From Terriglobia bacterium (GTDB lineage Bacteria; Acidobacteriota; Terriglobia; UBA7540), in NCBI GenBank assembly GCA_022866195.1, contig JALHUF010000710.1, positions 1-12,088 of the forward strand: a DNA stretch of 12,088 bases. The letters are read 5' to 3'. Positions 1 through 6,621 of the stretch are shown piece after piece (positions within the stretch are counted from its first letter, which is position 1; each line of letters begins with the position of its first letter). The position numbers were made by a program, and so were the translations under genes. The notes under the pieces are model-generated. The model made no database searches, was not told the DNA's origin, and saw only the letters and a list, made by a program, of their open reading frames with translations.

Positions 1-189
1 GGGGCGATTTCGGGGGGTTTGGGCGGGAAAAGGGGGTCAGAAGGGCGTATTTAGGGCTCCGGAAGCCGGAAAAAAGGCGCTTTTTTGCGCACCGGAGGGC
101 TGGATGGTTATCGCAGGGGGGTTTTCGGGCCAGACTCGGACATTGTGTCAGCGCCAGCGCCCGGCCCAAATCTACCCCCAGGGACCATG
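1..189. other. Gene-free G-rich left edge
   Basis: No credible gene is visible here. The plus strand has G runs at 1-4, 12-17, 21-23, 25-27 and 32-36, so 12-36 fits a four-run G-quadruplex pattern with short loops. Positions 70-86 form a small inverted repeat, AAAAAAG, a 3-base loop, then CTTTTTT, which could act as a weak terminator or be a chance hairpin. The frame that stays open across this stretch on the plus strand is only the extension of the antisense of the helicase fragment. The helicase homology ends about position 244, so this stretch lies beyond the break. Confidence 0.5.
147..189 (+). mobile_element. Possible IS21-like terminal end remnant
   Basis: The plus strand reads TGTCAGCGCC followed within about 30 bases by AAATCTACCCCC. 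IS21-family elements often begin with TGT plus a C/G-rich stretch and carry short internal repeats of this AAAT-x-ACCCC kind (family knowledge). The element would have to extend to the right, but recognisable helicase sequence starts about 244, so at most a remnant of some 100 bases could remain. No istA or istB coding sequence is visible and no second end is seen. This is a weak pattern match; the sequence could be unrelated. Confidence 0.15.
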
Positions 190-1368
190 CTACGGGTGAG
201 AAAGCTGAGAGTCCGTACCTATGAATCCTTGGCGAACCCCCGCGCGGGAGCGGGCGATGGTCAACAGGTCGAGCAACTTGAAGTAGTCGAAGCCGAGCAT
301 GTCCAGGAGACGCGGCGGCTTACGCTCGGCATCCTCCAGAGCGAGCCAGCGGTTGAACTGAAGCTGCGCCTGGCGAACCGTTGCCTCGATGCTGGAAATG
401 CCGTGGGCGTCCAGAGCCATATCGTCCGCCTCGGTGACGAAGGCGATCTGGTTCTTGAGGTCGGCGAGGCGGTTGTTGACCGGCGTGGCGGAGAGCATGA
501 GGACGCGGGTCTTGACGCCCTCCTTGATAATGCGCCGCATGAGGCGGTCGTAACGGGTCTCGCGGTCATTGTGGGTGGCCTTGTTACGAAAGTTGTGGGA
601 TTCGTCGATGACCACGAGGTCGTAGTTGCCCCAATTGACGTGGGCGAGATCGATGTCGCCGGAAGCCCCGCCGTCGCGGGAGAAATCGGTGTGGTTGAGC
701 ACGTCGTAATTGAAGCGGTCGGAGGCGAGAAAGTTGCGCCGGTCGTTGGCCTTGTAGAGTGTCCAATTGTCGCGGAGTCGCTTGGGCACCAGTACCAGCA
801 CGCGGTCGTTCCGAAGCTCATAGTATTTAATGATGGCGAGAGCCTCGAAGGTTTTGCCGAGTCCGACGCTGTCGGCAATGATGCAGCCGCCCAGACGCTC
901 CAGCTTGTCGATGGCCCCGACGACGCCGTCCCGCTGGAACTTGAAGAGCTTCTTCCAGACGGTGGTGATACGGATGCCCGTGGCGGATTTGACGATACGC
1001 TCTTCGTCCAGTTCGTCACCGAGGTCTTTGAAAATGTGGAAGAGGGTCAGGTAATAGATGAGCGACGGGGCTTTCGGATCGGCGAGTTCCTGAAGACGGG
1101 AGAGGAATGCGGCTTTCTGCTGATCGGAGGCTGGCAGAGTATTCCAGCGGCGCGTGAACCAAGAGCCAAGGATGGCGGATTCCTCGGGTTTCTCGGAACA
1201 CTGGATCAGACTGAATTGATTGCCGGGAGTGACGCCCAAACCCTCCGTTGTGAAAGCACAGTTGCCGGTGATGACACGATGAAGCTCTGAATCCGGTTTG
1301 CCAGCGATGAGGATGGATTGCGGCAGCAAGGCCGGAGCACCGCGCAACTCCACTCGTGTACCGCACAA
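190..1368 (-). pseudogene. SNF2-family helicase, central fragment, truncated at both ends
   Basis: The fragment (392 residues from a TTG at 1366-1368) is the ATPase half of a SNF2-like superfamily 2 helicase. Visible motifs are a Q-like FKFQRDGV (143-150), Walker A ADSVGLGKT (165-173), motif Ia region LVLVPKRLRDNW (191-202), DESH Walker B (255-258) and LSATPVNN (292-299). Residues 15-58, including GNCAFTTEGLG, resemble the end of the phospholipase-D-like N-terminal domain found in large helicases of this type. Those proteins are usually around 1000 residues (family knowledge). Here the frame is blocked upstream by TAA at 1411-1413, and family-like sequence stops after TIARSR (370-375). The remaining 17 residues look foreign and the whole RecA2/helicase-C half (motifs IV-VI) is missing. 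Relatives often sit in defence or restriction islands. It cannot work as a full translocase and is best read as a decayed fragment. Confidence 0.85.
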
Positions 1369-1611
1369 TCTAGCGCGGGTTGGGAGATGAACCAGGGCAA
1401 AAACTATACCTTACCCAACTTCACTCAACGGTCTCATTTTCGCTGAAGTCGGACAGCATCACATGCCCGGCGAGGACCGTCTGATGGAAGTGCATGCGGC
1501 GCACGAGGTCACGGAAGCGCGGGGCGCAGCGCAGGTTGTTAGCTACGGGTTTTGCCGATCGAGGTTTATGCCCCTGTTGCAGCTAGAACATCCACGATAA
1601 ATCCAGTCTGG
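1369..1611. other. Gap between helicase fragment and isomerase gene
   Basis: No complete gene is visible. The helicase frame stays open upstream of its TTG only to the TAA at 1411-1413, and those extra residues do not look like the helicase family. A protein-like minus-strand segment is listed separately at 1421-1540. No terminator hairpin is obvious after the isomerase stop at 1612-1614. Confidence 0.5.
1421..1540 (-). pseudogene. Possible C-terminal remnant of an unknown gene
   Basis: On the minus strand, a frame closed by TGA at 1421-1423 encodes about 39 residues that look protein-like, with core FRDLVRRMHFHQTVLAGHV followed by an acidic tail ending ENETVE. The frame is open back only to a TAG at 1583-1585 and has no good start codon or ribosome binding site. 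It is not in the same frame as the helicase fragment just downstream, so it could be the end of the gene that once preceded the helicase, or a frameshifted piece of the helicase's own N-terminal region. I do not recognise the family. It could also be a chance open frame. Confidence 0.25.
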
Positions 1612-2553
1612 CTAGGCGAATGCTTTCCTCATCACTTCTAGGCTCTTGGGGACGGCGGTCTCCGCGTTTTCGCGGCCCTCCATTTCCAGGTTCACGTAGC
1701 CAGGGTAGTTGGCCCTGCGCAGAATGCCGGCGATCCTCGGGTAATCGAGGTCGAGGGTGTACCATACGCCGCCGCCGAAATAAGTCTTGAAGTGAACGAC
1801 GACGGCATACGGGGTGAGTTTCTCGATTAGCGGATAAGGGTTGCCAACCAGATTGCCAACATCCAGAGTCACTCCCAGCCAAGGTGAATTAATCGCCTTG
1901 TAAATCCGCAGCACGCCGTCCACGCTGGCCGTCAAACCCCAGTGGTTCTCTAACGCCAACACCACTCCCGCTTTCTCCGCGGCGGGGATACATTCCGCAA
2001 TGGAGTCGATGCACCATTTGAACCCGTCGTCCTCCGTGTAGCCTGGGAGCGGTGGTTCCTTCCCCTTAACCTTCATCAAGTCGTCAAAGGACGCGAGTGT
2101 CTTCCAACGTCCGGAGTTAAGCCGGATGGCGGGAGTCCCCAGCTGATAAGCAAGATCGATGCAGTGCTTCGTATGGTCAATAGCCTTCTGGCGCTCGTTG
2201 CGGTCGGGTGAAACAAAGTCCTGATGGATGGTGAACATGATGAGGTCGAGGCCGTTGACAAGCGCCAAGCGCTTAAACCGGTTCAGGGCGGCTGGCGACT
2301 CGTCCGTCATTTGCCTATGCAGAATCTCGATGCCGTCGAAACCAAGCCGGGCGGCGTTCTCGATCACCCTTTCAATGGGATACTTTTCCCCTTCGAAATG
2401 CCAGTAAGAATACGTTGAGACCCCGAAACGAGTACGTCGTGGGGCAGGTGGTTCGGAAGGAGCTTGTCCGGCCTCGCTCCTGGTTTGGGCGAGAAGGGCT
2501 CCCCCGGCAACACCAGCTCCCTGCTTCAAGAGTGTGCGCCTCGTCAGCTTCAT
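1612..2553 (-). CDS. Tat-exported xylose isomerase-like TIM-barrel protein (sugar phosphate isomerase/epimerase family)
   Basis: The 313-residue protein starts with a twin-arginine signal: TRRTLLKQG (4-12), a short hydrophobic stretch [10 protein letters not shown] (13-22) and a Pro-rich linker to about 40. The mature part is a single xylose isomerase-like/AP endonuclease 2-type TIM barrel. Strand motifs are GVSTYSYW (44-51), GFDGIEI (71-77), FTIHQDF (107-113), LENHWG (201-206), TLDVGN (229-234), VVHFK (252-256) and NLEMEG (288-293). Glu202, Asp231, His254 and Glu290 or Glu292 are the expected divalent-metal ligands. The family includes sugar isomerases, epimerases and dehydratase-like enzymes, so the reaction cannot be assigned. 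Tat export implies periplasmic action on a folded, probably metal-loaded enzyme. The start is supported by AAGGAG seven bases upstream (2561-2566) and a promoter at 2598-2626. It is divergent from the FG-GAP gene. Confidence 0.9.
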   Translation of the reverse strand: MKLTRRTLLKQGAGVAGGALLAQTRSEAGQAPSEPPAPRRTRFGVSTYSYWHFEGEKYPIERVIENAARLGFDGIEILHRQMTDESPAALNRFKRLALVNGLDLIMFTIHQDFVSPDRNERQKAIDHTKHCIDLAYQLGTPAIRLNSGRWKTLASFDDLMKVKGKEPPLPGYTEDDGFKWCIDSIAECIPAAEKAGVVLALENHWGLTASVDGVLRIYKAINSPWLGVTLDVGNLVGNPYPLIEKLTPYAVVVHFKTYFGGGVWYTLDLDYPRIAGILRRANYPGYVNLEMEGRENAETAVPKSLEVMRKAFA

Positions 2554-2560
2554 GGTGTTT

Positions 2561-2566
2561 CTCCTT
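2561..2566 (-). promoter_or_regulatory. Shine-Dalgarno site of the isomerase-like gene
   Basis: The minus strand reads AAGGAG with seven bases between it and the ATG at 2551-2553, an ideal placement. It fixes the start that includes the Tat signal. Confidence 0.8.
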
Positions 2567-2597
2567 GGAAATGCTAACCACTGCGATCGTGGCGGGC

Positions 2598-2626
2598 ATC
2601 TTAGGCCCCGCCCGAAGGAAAGTCAA
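2598..2626 (-). promoter_or_regulatory. Sigma-70-type promoter for the isomerase-like gene
   Basis: On the minus strand TTGACT (2621-2626) is followed by a 17-base spacer and TAAGAT (2598-2603). This is a close match to the consensus with optimal spacing. It predicts transcription starting near 2590 and a leader of roughly 40 bases that contains the AAGGAG site. Confidence 0.5.
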
Positions 2627-2847
2627 CGCGAACGCTGTCGCTGCGCGTAGACCGCAACGCCTCCAGTATCGGCTCTTCCGTGTGACCTTTCCTCGGCATC
2701 TTCGCGTCCTCCTTGTCGGTTCAGAGGGGCACGCTTCAAGCCGTTTCCTCAACTTATTCCTGGCCCATTTTTCCGGTTTTGGGTCAACGAATGCAGCGGC
2801 TCCCGGACCGGGTGATCACGGTTCCGAGAAAACAGCATTTCAAGCCG

Positions 2848-2877
2848 TTGACGTTGAATTCCGGTGCGTGGCATCAT
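2848..2877 (+). promoter_or_regulatory. Candidate promoter for the FG-GAP/ASPIC gene
   Basis: TTGACG (2848-2853), an 18-base spacer and CATCAT (2872-2877) make a fair sigma-70-type match. Transcription would begin about 2884, only some 8 bases before the ATG at 2892. That agrees with the lack of a Shine-Dalgarno site and would make the messenger nearly leaderless. The -10 element is weak. Confidence 0.35.
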
Positions 2878-2891
2878 AACCTTCGCGCCTA

Positions 2892-4586
2892 ATGTTTGCT
2901 TTACGCTCTACGCTCGCCCGCTTATTCGTGGGCCTTCTTTTGACAGGCCTGGGACTCCACCTCTACGCTCAAAGCCAAGGGCCTGCCCGCGCAAAACCCA
3001 AGGCCTCACTCACCCCGATACAATTCCGTGACGTGGCACTGAATGCGGGAGTCAACTTCGTGCTCCATAATTACCCAACGCCACAGAAACACATGATCGA
3101 GACCATGACGGGTGGGGTTGCCGCTTTCGACTACAACGGCGATGGGCGGACGGACATCTTCTTTACGAACGGGGCTGAGCTTCCCGCGCTCCAGAAAACC
3201 TCGCCCATATACTTCAACCGCCTGTATCGCAATGACGGCGGCATGAAATTCACCGACGTCACCGAGGAAGCCGGTGTAGCCGGCGCCGGCTATTCCATGG
3301 GCGCTGCAGCCGCGGACTACGACAACGATGGGCACATCGATCTGTTCGTGGCCGGCGTGTACAGCAATCACCTGTACCACAACCTGGGGAACGGCAAGTT
3401 CGAGGAAGTCACCGAAAAGGCCGGCATCAAGAGCGATAAGTGGTCTGTGGCGGCGGGCTGGTTCGACTATGACAACGATGGCTACCTCGACCTCTTCGTA
3501 GTGAACTACGCCAAGTGGACCCCGGACTACAATCGCTTCTGTGGCGACGCGGCACGCAATCTCCGGGTTTACTGCCACCCCATGTATTTCGAAGGGCTCA
3601 CCAACACGCTCTATCACAACCGCGGCGATGGAACGTTTGAAGACCTCTCTGAACAGTCGGGAATCGCCAAGTACCAGGGCCGCGGCATGAGCCTCGCCTT
3701 CGCCGATTTCGATAACGATGGCTTCATGGATGTTTACGTTACGAACGACAACCAAGCCAACTTTCTGTTCCACAATCGCGGCAACGGGACATTTGAAGAG
3801 GTAGGACTTGAAACCGGGGCGGCGCTGCTGGACGGCGGGAAACCCATCTCCAGCATGGGTGCGGACTTTCGCGATTATGACAACGACGGCCTCCCTGACG
3901 TTTTCGTGACCGCCCTGGAGGGAGAAACCTGGCCGCTCTTCCGTAATCGAGGGGAGGGCTGGTTTCAGGACGTAACCTATCCCAGCAGGCTCGGACCTGT
4001 CAGCGTGCTGAGAAGCGGCTGGGGCAACGGGATCTTCGACTTCAACAACGACGGCTGGAAAGATCTATTCACAGCCAATTCGCACGCCGACGACAACGTC
4101 CACCTCTTCAAGGCCACGGAATACCGGCAGCCCAACAGCGTGATCGCTAACTTGGGCGACGGAACGTTTCGCGACGTTTCTGGGGATGCGGGAGAGAGTT
4201 TCCAGGCGCCCGCAGCTCATCGTGGGTGTGCCTTCGCGGACTTCAACAATGACGGCAAGATTGACGTGGTGGTGTCCGCCCTGCGCGAACCCGCCGAACT
4301 CTGGGAGAACGTGAGCCCGGATGACAATCACTGGATCACCCTCAAGCTTGTCGGAACCAAGAGCAACCGGGATGGGATCGGCGCGCGCGTCCGCATCGGC
4401 AACCAAGTGAACCACATGACCACCGCCGTCGGCTATGCTTCGTCCAGTCATTTTGGAGTGCACTTCGGGCTGGGGAAAACCGAAAAGATCGACGCGATCG
4501 AAATTAAGTGGCCGGGCGGAATCACCCAGGTCCTCAAAGGCGTGAAGGCCGACCAGATCCTACAGGTTCGCGAGCCGGAGAAGTGA
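2892..4586 (+). CDS. Secreted CRTAC1-like FG-GAP repeat protein with C-terminal ASPIC/UnbV domain
   Basis: The 564-residue protein has an N-terminal Sec signal (LARLFVGLLLTGLGLHLYAQ, 8-27). It then has seven calcium-loop motifs of the type D-x-[DN]-x-D-G-x-x-D at 80-88, 142-150, 192-200, 272-280, 328-336, 383-391 and 450-458. These sit in FG-GAP/VCBS repeats that should fold as a seven-bladed beta-propeller. The C-terminal part (about 478-558), with NHWITLKLVG, NRDGIGARV, SSSHFGVHFGLG and IDAIEIKWPGG, is the ASPIC/UnbV domain. Cys217 and Cys228 flank an insert and may form a disulfide. The start is fixed because TAA occurs in frame at 2877-2879. Relatives in Acidobacteriota and Planctomycetes are common, but their role is unknown; extracellular calcium-dependent binding is an inference. 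The gene is convergent with the TPR gene downstream. Confidence 0.93.
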   Translation: MFALRSTLARLFVGLLLTGLGLHLYAQSQGPARAKPKASLTPIQFRDVALNAGVNFVLHNYPTPQKHMIETMTGGVAAFDYNGDGRTDIFFTNGAELPALQKTSPIYFNRLYRNDGGMKFTDVTEEAGVAGAGYSMGAAAADYDNDGHIDLFVAGVYSNHLYHNLGNGKFEEVTEKAGIKSDKWSVAAGWFDYDNDGYLDLFVVNYAKWTPDYNRFCGDAARNLRVYCHPMYFEGLTNTLYHNRGDGTFEDLSEQSGIAKYQGRGMSLAFADFDNDGFMDVYVTNDNQANFLFHNRGNGTFEEVGLETGAALLDGGKPISSMGADFRDYDNDGLPDVFVTALEGETWPLFRNRGEGWFQDVTYPSRLGPVSVLRSGWGNGIFDFNNDGWKDLFTANSHADDNVHLFKATEYRQPNSVIANLGDGTFRDVSGDAGESFQAPAAHRGCAFADFNNDGKIDVVVSALREPAELWENVSPDDNHWITLKLVGTKSNRDGIGARVRIGNQVNHMTTAVGYASSSHFGVHFGLGKTEKIDAIEIKWPGGITQVLKGVKADQILQVREPEK

Positions 4587-4823
4587 ACTAGGGGCTAGGG
4601 GCGCGGGAGAGGCGTCAGCAGAAAGCGTGAAATCTGAAGGATGGAGTGGAAAGGCTGAAGGCTGAATGATGAACCATTCCTTTCTGGGTTAGACTCCCGC
4701 GCTGCCTGCAATGGATATACGGCTTATTAGGTTGATGGCCCGATGATCTCGCGACTCAATCGCTCAATCACCCCATCGCTCGATGGTTCGATGACCCGAT
4801 GGCGCGATGATTCCAGGGCCCGA
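4587..4823. other. Convergent intergenic region with two microrepeat arrays
   Basis: This gap between two convergent stop codons has no gene and no T-tailed hairpin terminator that I can see. Most of it is made of a 7-bp-period array (4618-4673) and an 8-bp-period array (4733-4828), listed separately. Between them, 4674-4732 looks like unstructured sequence. Confidence 0.6.
4618..4673 (+). repeat. Degenerate heptamer array, consensus GGCTGAA
   Basis: Read in fixed 7-base steps from 4618, eight consecutive units keep a common pattern. Two exact GGCTGAA copies lie at 4653-4659 and 4660-4666, followed by TGATGAA (4667-4673) and preceded by related units such as GCGTGAA (4625-4631) and ATCTGAA (4632-4638). 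The 3' half TGAA is the best conserved part, and two units in the middle (4639-4652) are poor. The array starts 31 bases after the stop of the FG-GAP gene. Confidence 0.6.
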
Positions 4824-4828
4824 TCACG
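4733..4828 (+). repeat. Degenerate octamer array, consensus CGATGRCC
   Basis: Read in fixed 8-base steps from 4733, twelve units follow without a phase slip. The best block is 4781-4812, with units CGATGGTT, CGATGACC, CGATGGCG and CGATGATT. Flanking units such as CAATCGCT (4757-4764), CAATCACC (4765-4772) and CCATCGCT (4773-4780) share the frame but are more diverged. The last unit (4821-4828) contains the stop codon of the TPR gene on the minus strand, at 4824-4826, so the array reaches into the coding end. Confidence 0.7.
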
Positions 4829-6323
4829 GGGGTGTAATCTCGACTTCCTTCTCCACCATCTTGTTCTCGACTTCCTGGGCGTTATGGATTTCCTGGTATT
4901 TCTTGAGCATTTCCCGGGCAAGCGCCAACTCCCCACGTGCTTGGTAGGCGCGGCCCAACTGATAATGCAGGCTGCCGTCTTCGTCGGTGGGCAGGGCCGC
5001 CTTCAAGTGCGGGACAGCTTTCTCGGCCTCCCCGAGCGCCAAGTAGGCACGGGCCAGCGAACCGTGTGCGGCAAGCAGGCCCGGCACGAGCGTGACGGCC
5101 TTGTTCAGGTAAGGGACAGCCTCTTGCGGCTTCTGTGAGTTCAAGAGCGTGTCGCCCAGCATATAGTTTAGTTCCGCGGACTCCGGTTGGCGTTTGAGAA
5201 GGTCTTCGAACATGGCCCGAGCCCCCTGTAGGTCCCCGGCTTGATACAGCGCGACCGCCAGTCCCTCCTGCAGGGACGGATTGCCGGGGGAGAGCTTCAG
5301 CGCCTCTCGCCACTCTCGGGCAGATTCCACGTACTGCCTCCGGTTGGACTCCATTTTGGCTATTAACTCGTGCATTTCAGCGGACGGCGGAAGCTGACCA
5401 AGGCGGGAGAAAGCCTCCAGCGCCAGCTGATTGTAGGCGCGCGTCCGCCAGTAATAGGACTCCGGGGTTTTCACCCCTTCCGACCATGCCACCAGCTCCA
5501 AGTAACGGCCCGCCTGGAAGTCGCATTCGAGCTTCTCCGCGCGGCAATCCGGCGGCGGCATCGCACGTTCCCTTTCTTCCTCGATGGCAGCCCAGTCGGG
5601 GTGATTCGTTTTCCTGTAAACCTCCGCCAGGCCCGCATGGACGCCACGCATCGTGGGCATCTTCGACAGCGCCTGCCGGTAGAAATAGAAGGCGCTGAAA
5701 TATTGCGTCACCTTGAAGCGGGACTCGGCGACCAGCTCAAGCCAGTAAGCGGATCCCAGGGCAACTTTTTCGAGCTCCTCGAAATTCCGTTGCGCCAGAC
5801 GTTCGTAACTCAGCCCCAAGCCGTACCAGACTCTCGGATTCCCAGCATCCCGCTGCGCGAGGCTACGAAAGTGCCCCGCTGCCTCCTCGAGTTGGCCGAG
5901 GGACAAGAGAGCCTCACCCAGCACCTCTTGGGCGTCAAGGTTGTCGGGCTGGGCTTTGAGTACCTTCTTGAGTGGGTTGACCGCCTTCGCCGGCTCGCCC
6001 AATTCGACGTAGCCTGTCCCCAGAAAGAGCAGCGCCGGCACGTGTCGGGGGTCGAGCTTCAGAACCTTCTCGAATTCGCGTACTGCCTCGCGCTTGTGTC
6101 CGGCCATGTCCAGCGCCAGGCCTAAATTCATCATCAAGCCCGGGTTGTTGGGCAGGGCCCGCACCAGCTCACGGTAGATCGGGATGGCTTCTTCCGCCTT
6201 CCCCGCCTCCAACAGCTCCTTGGCGCGATGCGACTTCAGCGCCAGATCGGCTGACTGAGCAAGGAGCGAACATGACACCACAAGGAAGGCAAACACTCGG
6301 GGCAGTCCGCGCAAGGACTTCAT
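4824..6323 (-). CDS. Exported tetratricopeptide-repeat protein
   Basis: The 499-residue protein has a short N-terminal export signal (basic MKSLRGLPR, then VFAFLVVSCSLLAQ). VVSC (15-18) fits a lipobox loosely, so it may be a lipoprotein anchored at Cys18 or be cleaved after Ala22 or Gln23. The rest is helical TPR scaffold. Four to five repeats cover about 29-175, for example LMMNLGLALDMAGHKREAVR (63-82). A less regular middle (176-310) contains Cys260 and Cys267, and about five further repeats cover 317-483. A charged tail ends ITPP. No catalytic domain is present, so a role in assembling or holding envelope protein complexes is inferred from the family. The ATG is fixed by a TGA four codons upstream (6333-6335) and has GAGAG six bases before it. 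It is convergent with the FG-GAP gene and divergent from the sulfatase-like gene. Confidence 0.92.
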   Translation of the reverse strand: MKSLRGLPRVFAFLVVSCSLLAQSADLALKSHRAKELLEAGKAEEAIPIYRELVRALPNNPGLMMNLGLALDMAGHKREAVREFEKVLKLDPRHVPALLFLGTGYVELGEPAKAVNPLKKVLKAQPDNLDAQEVLGEALLSLGQLEEAAGHFRSLAQRDAGNPRVWYGLGLSYERLAQRNFEELEKVALGSAYWLELVAESRFKVTQYFSAFYFYRQALSKMPTMRGVHAGLAEVYRKTNHPDWAAIEEERERAMPPPDCRAEKLECDFQAGRYLELVAWSEGVKTPESYYWRTRAYNQLALEAFSRLGQLPPSAEMHELIAKMESNRRQYVESAREWREALKLSPGNPSLQEGLAVALYQAGDLQGARAMFEDLLKRQPESAELNYMLGDTLLNSQKPQEAVPYLNKAVTLVPGLLAAHGSLARAYLALGEAEKAVPHLKAALPTDEDGSLHYQLGRAYQARGELALAREMLKKYQEIHNAQEVENKMVEKEVEITPP

Positions 6324-6342
6324 ACTGATCTCTCAGCCACAA

Positions 6343-6372
6343 CTTTTAGCACGCGGGCTGTGTTGCAGGCAA
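6343..6372 (-). promoter_or_regulatory. Candidate promoter for the TPR gene
   Basis: On the minus strand TTGCCT (6367-6372), an 18-base spacer and TAAAAG (6343-6348) give a moderate sigma-70-type match. The predicted start near 6336 would leave only about 13 leader bases, just enough to include the GAGAG at 6330-6334. Another nearby pairing is possible, so this is tentative. Confidence 0.3.
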
Positions 6373-6491
6373 TACGCAAACAGGCTCGATGCCTCAAGAA
6401 GCAGATCCATGAGGAGCCCATCAAAAAGAAAGAACGGGCGCGATTTGGGCGCGCTCTGTTGAGAACAGCTTCCATTTTCGCTTCGGAGAGT

Positions 6492-6497
6492 TAAAAT
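6492..6497 (+). promoter_or_regulatory. Candidate -10 element for the sulfatase-like gene
   Basis: TAAAAT matches the -10 consensus at five of six bases. The hexamer 17 bases upstream, CTTCCA (6469-6474), is a poor -35. If used, the leader would be about 115 bases. No clear Shine-Dalgarno site or riboswitch fold was recognised in that leader except AAGG at 6609-6612. Confidence 0.25.
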
Positions 6498-6621
6498 AGT
6501 GGGCTGTTCCGACCGTGGCGTAGGTTGTGGGCTGAAGGCAGGATTGGCAGGCGAGATCTGTACGCACCAGACCAAGTAGCGGGCAATTGAGGAGTATGTC
6601 ATCCCAACAAGGCCTTTGTCA

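Larger units (their letters stand above)
2554..2891. other. Divergent intergenic region
   Basis: This 338-base region lies between the start codons of two divergent genes. It holds the isomerase promoter on the minus strand and a weaker candidate promoter on the plus strand close to the FG-GAP gene. The open frame crossing it on the plus strand (2415-2879) is partly antisense to the isomerase gene and its product looks like non-coding translation. No operator palindrome was recognised. Confidence 0.5.

Noticed and set aside
85..1290. 401-codon open frame on the plus strand over the helicase fragment
   Set aside because: It is antisense to clear SNF2 motifs, and its product is rich in Val, Glu and Gly without any family resemblance, which is typical of GC-rich antisense translation.
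2415..2879. 154-codon open frame on the plus strand in the divergent gap
   Set aside because: It overlaps the start of the isomerase gene in antisense and crosses that gene's promoter; the product has no recognisable domain and no ribosome binding site.
3006..3773. 255-codon open frame antisense to the FG-GAP gene
   Set aside because: The long frame results from the repetitive GAC-AAC-GAT codons of the sense strand; the sense product has seven calcium-loop motifs and a signal peptide.
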